64,000 bases of DNA from Occallatibacter gabretensis (lineage in GTDB: Bacteria > Acidobacteriota > Terriglobia > Terriglobales > Acidobacteriaceae): NCBI RefSeq assembly GCF_001449115.1, contig NZ_LAIJ01000012.1:486947-550946 (forward strand), written 5' to 3'. The translations under genes were made by a program, and so were the position numbers. The notes beneath the pieces were generated by a model. The model saw nothing but the letters and a program-made list of their open reading frames with translations, searched no databases and was not told where the DNA came from. Positions 60,849 to 64,000 of this stretch are shown in pieces. How positions within the stretch are numbered: position 1 is the stretch's first letter; the number at the start of each line of letters is the position of its first letter.

Positions 60849-62279
60849 ATGCCCAACCCCAGCCCGCTGCCGGAACCCCTGCTCTCCCACACACAAAATC
60901 CGCGTGTGACAGTGCGTCGTGCAGGCTCTCCGCTCAAAGGCGGCAAGTGCATTGTCTATTGGATGCAGCGCGCCCAGCGCTCTCTCGATAATCCAGCCCT
61001 CGATCTCACTATCGCGCTTGGCAATGAACTCAACCTTCCCGTCATCGTCGTTCTCTCCATCATCGCCAACTATCCAAACGCCAACCTGCGCCACTACGCA
61101 TTCCTCAGCCAGGGCCTCGCTGACATTGAGTCCGACCTCGCCGAGCGCAACGTCACCTTCATCGTTCGTCGGCCGCCAGATAACCAGCTCGAAAAATTTC
61201 TCCAGGAAGTGGATGCCGCACTTCTCATCGGCGATGAAAACCACTGCCGCGAGCCGGAGCGCTGGCGCAAAGTCCTAGCCCGCCGTCTCAAACTTCCCTT
61301 CCTCACCGTCGATGCCGACGTAGTCGTTCCCTCAAGCCTCTTCCACAAGCATTTCTACGCGCTCCACATCTTCAAGCCGCGCCTCTTCGCGCATGTGCCC
61401 ACGTATCTGGTCAAGCAGCCCAACCTCAAAGCCACTCACTCCTGGCGCACTCCAAAAAACTTCCTCCGCTATGATCTCCAAGGCGACATTACCGAAGGCT
61501 GGACCAACTTCGACCGCTCCATCCAGCCCGTCGATACCTTCACCGGCGGAACGCACGCCGCTCTAAGCCGCCTCAAACACTTTGTCTCCCGCCTTCTTCA
61601 CGCCTACCCGGAAAATCGCAATCACCCCGAGCATGACGGCACCAGTTGCCTCTCGCCTTACTTGCATTTCGGCAACATCAGCCCCATCACCATCGCGCTA
61701 GCCGCGCAGGACGCCGTCAAGCAGGGCAAAGCCAGCGCCGCAGCCTGCGACATCTTCCTCGGCGAACTCATTGGCTGGCGCGAACTCTCAGTCAACTTCG
61801 TCAAATTCGTTCCCGATTATGATTCCCTTGACTGCGCCCCCGACTGGGCCGCCAAAACCCTCCGCGAGCACGCCAGAGATGCCCGCCCAACTCTCTACAC
61901 TCTCAAAGAAATGGAAGAAGGCCGCACCCACGACGATCTCTGGAATGCCGCGCAGCTCCAGATGGTCCACTACGGCTGGATGCACAACCGCATGCGCATG
62001 TACTGGGCCAAGAAAATCCTCGAGTGGTCCCCATCACCCCATCTCGCTTATCAGCACGCCGTCCTCTTGAATGACCGCTACGAGCTCGATGGCCGCGATC
62101 CCAACGGCTACAGCGGAATCGCATGGTCCATCGCCGGCGTCCATGACCGCCCCTGGTTCGATCGCCCTATCTTCGGCACCATCCGCTACATGTCAGGAGC
62201 ATCCACCGGCAAAAAATTCAACTCCCGTCACTACATCGAAAACGTAGCCGCAGGCCGCTGGCGCGGCGACGTCGAATAA
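60849..62279 (+). CDS. Class II CPD photolyase
   Basis: 476 residues; repairs cyclobutane pyrimidine dimers with blue light and FAD. N-terminal Rossmann-type domain (CIVYWMQRAQRSLDNPAL, the class II signature). The FAD-binding helical domain has SCLSPYLHFGNISPITIALA, FLGELIGWRELSVNFVKF, ARPTLYTLKEMEEGRTHDDL, WNAAQLQMVHYGWMHNRMRM, YWAKKILEW, and LLNDRYELDGRDPNGYSGIA followed by W-IAGVHDRPWFDRPIFG. This combination is class II specific. The tRNA-Leu gene follows after 36 bp. Confidence 0.95.
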   Translation: MPNPSPLPEPLLSHTQNPRVTVRRAGSPLKGGKCIVYWMQRAQRSLDNPALDLTIALGNELNLPVIVVLSIIANYPNANLRHYAFLSQGLADIESDLAERNVTFIVRRPPDNQLEKFLQEVDAALLIGDENHCREPERWRKVLARRLKLPFLTVDADVVVPSSLFHKHFYALHIFKPRLFAHVPTYLVKQPNLKATHSWRTPKNFLRYDLQGDITEGWTNFDRSIQPVDTFTGGTHAALSRLKHFVSRLLHAYPENRNHPEHDGTSCLSPYLHFGNISPITIALAAQDAVKQGKASAAACDIFLGELIGWRELSVNFVKFVPDYDSLDCAPDWAAKTLREHARDARPTLYTLKEMEEGRTHDDLWNAAQLQMVHYGWMHNRMRMYWAKKILEWSPSPHLAYQHAVLLNDRYELDGRDPNGYSGIAWSIAGVHDRPWFDRPIFGTIRYMSGASTGKKFNSRHYIENVAAGRWRGDVE

Positions 62280-62315
62280 CCCTCCGGGTACAATAAAAAG
62301 AAAGGCCCACCCCAT

Positions 62316-62400
62316 GCGGAAGTGGTGAAATGGCAAACACACCAGCCTTAGGAGCTGGCGCCCAAAAGGCTTAGGGGTTCAAGTCCCCTCTTCCGCACCA
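62316..62400 (+). tRNA. tRNA-Leu (TAG anticodon)
   Basis: Acceptor GCGGAAG pairs with CTTCCGC; discriminator A and encoded CCA. Anticodon stem CCAGC/GCTGG, loop CTTAGGA with anticodon TAG at 62349-62351; long variable arm; T-arm GGGGTTCAAGTCCCC. Reads CUA and related Leu codons. A terminator follows at 62429. Confidence 0.96.
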
Positions 62401-62428
62401 TAAACATTCTGAAGGACTTAAATAGACT

Positions 62429-62450
62429 GGGCGGCTCTCATGGGCCGCCC
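62429..62450 (+). terminator. Terminator after tRNA-Leu
   Basis: GGGCGGC, loop TCTCATGG, GCCGCCC (7-bp stem), then TTAGTTTTGTAATTG. Confidence 0.8.
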
Positions 62451-62463
62451 TTAGTTTTGTAAT

Positions 62464-62537
62464 TGTAACGGTTTTTGTAACGGTGACGCTTACTGTGGGT
62501 CATCTGGTGCAAACGGTGTAACCGAGAGGGGTTACAC
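62464..62537. repeat. TGTAACGG repeats and a GTTACAC hairpin next to the tRNA-Leu gene
   Basis: TGTAACGG occurs at 62464-62471 and 62476-62483, a variant TGTAACCG at 62517-62524, and GTGTAACC / GGTTACAC form an 8-bp stem at 62516-62537. Repeats of this kind beside a tRNA 3' end resemble integrase arm or core sites, but no integrase gene is seen in the window. Confidence 0.45.
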
Positions 62538-62580
62538 GGTCCTTGCAATACAAAAGCACAGGCAGAGTTAGAGCTAGAGG

Positions 62581-62781
62581 TTAACGGGCCTGAGTATTGA
62601 AGCCTGATTGAGTTGATTGTCTGAAAAACAGGGGAGTTGCGGAAATAGGGCCACGCTCCAGCGGATAACTAGGCGCACTGCAACACGGGCTTAACGTGTC
62701 GGCATAGTGAGACAGATCGTGTTTATGGCCGCAGCGTCCGCAGTAATGCGACTCTGTTTCGATATTCGTTTCAGGTTCCAT
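62581..62781 (-). CDS. Small zinc-ribbon-like hypothetical protein
   Basis: 66 residues from the ATG at 62781; a longer frame to 62856 would run through the terminator at 62812-62831. Two Cys pairs, CGRCGHKHDLSHYADTL and PCCSAP, could bind one zinc. No family is recognised. It is the only gene-like frame between the tRNA-Leu terminator and 62812; RBS support is weak. Confidence 0.4.
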   Translation of the reverse strand: MEPETNIETESHYCGRCGHKHDLSHYADTLSPCCSAPSYPLERGPISATPLFFRQSTQSGFNTQAR

Positions 62782-62811
62782 GCCGCGCAGAGTACCACAC
62801 GCCAAGAAAAA

Positions 62812-62831
62812 GCCCCGACCGGAGCCGGGGC
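62812..62831 (-). terminator. Minus-strand rho-independent terminator
   Basis: GCCCCG / CGGGGC stem with an 8-nt loop, followed on the minus strand by TTTTTCTTGG. It suggests a minus-strand transcript coming from the 62867-63680 side. Confidence 0.75.
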
Positions 62832-62866
62832 CATTCAAGGTTCTTTCGTTTTTCATGGAGTAATGG

Positions 62867-63232
62867 TCAAGGTTTGAGACGGTGTAACGCCGTCTTCGCC
62901 TTCATCGCCAGCAGGTTCGATTCATTCAACATCGCCATGCGCTGAACCTCCTCAACAGAGCGCGGATGCAGATGGATTCGCGGTTTCCCCACGGAACCCC
63001 TCGTTTTCCCTAACTCCTTCGATGCGAGGACGTTTACCCAGGTGCACCCAGAGGTTTCCCCACAGTTCCCTACAAGGGGTGGAGTGTCAACATTCACCCC
63101 ATGCGCAGCATGGCCCCCACACCGGCAAGATATTCCCCGGAGATCACAGCGGCCTTTAGCGCGGCGATTGGCATGGCGATGGCCCTTGGATACGCTCAGC
63201 AGCTCATCAGCGCGTCTGCGGGCCAGCCACAC
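62867..63232 (-). CDS. Possible hypothetical protein (weak)
   Basis: A 121-residue frame that ends 36 bp before a good minus-strand terminator, which is the main reason to list it. No domain is recognised; it is rich in Lys and Arg and has no signal peptide. Two overlapping frames on the other strand compete with it, and the start is uncertain. A strong GAGGAGG before an internal ATG could instead start a peptide of only about 23 residues. Confidence 0.25.
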   Translation of the reverse strand: MWLARRRADELLSVSKGHRHANRRAKGRCDLRGISCRCGGHAAHGVNVDTPPLVGNCGETSGCTWVNVLASKELGKTRGSVGKPRIHLHPRSVEEVQRMAMLNESNLLAMKAKTALHRLKP

Positions 63233-63235
63233 GCA

Positions 63236-63265
63236 GCAAGGCCGCCTCCGAAGAGACGGCCTTGC
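63236..63265 (-). terminator. Hairpin after the small membrane-protein gene
   Basis: GCAAGGCCG and CGGCCTTGC form a 9-bp perfect stem 16 bp downstream of the minus-strand gene ending at 63282. There is no T-tract. Confidence 0.6.
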
Positions 63266-63281
63266 TGGAAGCTATGCCCGT

Positions 63282-63680
63282 TCAACAGCCCTTCACAAGG
63301 GTCAGCTTCACCGCGTGGCCATCGGAGAACGTGACCATCCACTCGCTTTTTCCGAGCATCATGGAGTTCCCAGCAGCCAACTCGGTTGCTGCACAGGTCT
63401 GCACATAGGCTGATGCCTCGGTCAAGGGAACAAGAGGCCCGAACTTTTTATCGATCTGATCCTTGCTCTTCCCAACTACTAGACTGGCCGGGTCTCGGTC
63501 ATGCGTCATGATCGACAGCGCCCTGCTCGTATCGATCTTCCAGAGATCGTGCTTCCACAGCACATAAGCGATGTTTTTCGGATCGTAGTAGCCACTGTAA
63601 AGCGATGCCCATCCCGCGATCAGCAGGCAGGGCAACGCAACTAAGATAAGGATCAACGACCGTCTCCCTTTATTTGTCAT
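63282..63680 (-). CDS. Small membrane-anchored protein coupled to an NlpC/P60-like gene
   Basis: About 132 residues from the ATG at 63680. One N-terminal membrane segment (SLILILVALPCLLIAGWASL) and a soluble, probably periplasmic domain with VVGKSKDQIDKKFGPLVPLT and the end WMVTFSDGHAVKLTLVKGC, whose rhythm resembles BamE/SmpA-like folds. Its ATG overlaps the TGA of the upstream peptidase gene (ATGA), so the two are translated together. A small membrane-tethered periplasmic partner of a cell-wall hydrolase suggests an immunity protein, as for peptidoglycan-hydrolase effectors; this is inference. Confidence 0.6.
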   Translation of the reverse strand: MTNKGRRSLILILVALPCLLIAGWASLYSGYYDPKNIAYVLWKHDLWKIDTSRALSIMTHDRDPASLVVGKSKDQIDKKFGPLVPLTEASAYVQTCAATELAAGNSMMLGKSEWMVTFSDGHAVKLTLVKGC

Positions 63681-64000
63681 GGCAGACCCACCCACTTTCT
63701 GACGACTGGGCCAGCGTCGCCCGCATGCTCTCCGTTCTGTCCGGGACCACGGAAGCCCCAGTTGTTTACCGTGATCCGTCCACCTTGATACGCATTCGCA
63801 GATGCCGTCATGCCGTTGCCGACGTATATGCCAACATGGCCTTCTGGATCGTCATGATGGGCCATCGCGATCACATCGCCCGGACTGGCCGTACTTAGCG
63901 GAAGAGGGCCGGAGTAGCCGGGTATGGCTATCGTCGCCCACTCCTTCGCCGTAGGATCACGAGTAAACCCGAGCCATCCCAATATTCCAGACTTCGGAAC
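63677..64000 (-). CDS. NlpC/P60-like peptidoglycan hydrolase domain, 5' part outside the window
   Basis: The frame is open to the window edge, so only the last 107 residues are seen. SPGDVIAMAHHDDPEGHVGI followed by YVGNGMTASANAYQGG and ITVNNWGFRG match the C-terminal half of NlpC/P60 or CHAP-type cysteine peptidases: the PGDVI strand and the catalytic His in GHVGIYVG. The catalytic Cys would lie upstream of the window. It may be a lysin, a secreted toxin domain or a C-terminal effector domain. Its stop overlaps the start of the small membrane protein. Confidence 0.7.
   Translation of the reverse strand, partial: VPKSGILGWLGFTRDPTAKEWATIAIPGYSGPLPLSTASPGDVIAMAHHDDPEGHVGIYVGNGMTASANAYQGGRITVNNWGFRGPGQNGEHAGDAGPVVRKWVGLP

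Noticed and set aside
63042-63413. Plus-strand frames at 63042-63413 and 63101-63334
   Set aside because: They overlap the minus-strand coupled genes and terminator; no domain or RBS support.

Overview
The window looks like a chromosomal segment of an Acidobacteriota bacterium, probably class Terriglobia. This is inferred from gene content: two very large Oar-like TonB-dependent receptors with an N-terminal carboxypeptidase-regulatory-like domain, a DUF3300 protein, an FG-GAP/Ig-repeat surface protein, an NrsF-type anti-sigma factor and a GC-rich, Gram-negative gene style. No rRNA or other decisive phylogenetic marker is present, so the assignment is an inference. Gene density is high. There are two tRNA genes (Ser-TGA and Leu-TAG) and no CRISPR array or insertion sequence that I could recognise.

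Layout. 1-4015: C-terminal part of a giant secreted repeat protein. 4036-6126: a repeated intergenic element, serS and a small membrane protein. 6137-15703: an archaeal-type (GH13_7-like) alpha-amylase, a LolA-like protein, a GT39-type membrane glycosyltransferase, a GH18/NodB-deacetylase/GT2 fusion, a BrnT toxin with an unusual HTH antitoxin, and a DUF3300 protein. 16018-24051: P5C dehydrogenase, an encapsulin nanocompartment with its DyP peroxidase cargo, a LuxR-type regulator with a degenerate receiver domain, and a two-component pair made of a cNMP-sensing histidine kinase and a receiver fused to a thioredoxin-reductase-like flavoprotein. 24053-29738: two DM13 proteins and a secreted beta-propeller protein divergent from an ECF sigma/NrsF pair, then motAB. 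29793-37846: two paralogous TonB-dependent receptors whose upstream blocks, RBS/start regions and terminators are also duplicated. 38166-41632: transglutaminase, alpha-E and circularly permuted ATP-grasp operon. 41777-46554: HigBA, an M61 peptidase and a CocE/NonD hydrolase.

46574-60814 is mostly carbohydrate use: a second copy of the repeated intergenic element, LacI-MFS, tRNA-Ser, and then an arabinose locus. The arabinose locus has araB-araA-galM on the minus strand, a LacI regulator, and a divergent secreted GH43 arabinanase with a lectin domain, followed by an (alpha/alpha)6 glycosidase. A 22-bp palindrome just downstream of a good promoter in the lacI-GH43 gap is the likely operator. 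araD and a dedicated arabinose transporter are not in the window. The GH43 gene is frameshifted at a C6 run just after its lipoprotein signal.

60849-64000: class II photolyase, tRNA-Leu, and an accessory-looking tail. The tail has TGTAACGG repeats beside the tRNA, small unrecognised ORFs, and a partial NlpC/P60-like hydrolase translationally coupled to a small membrane protein that could be its immunity partner. The least described signals are the duplicated intergenic element (4036-4169 and 46574-46698) and the receptor units duplicated together with their leaders and terminators.
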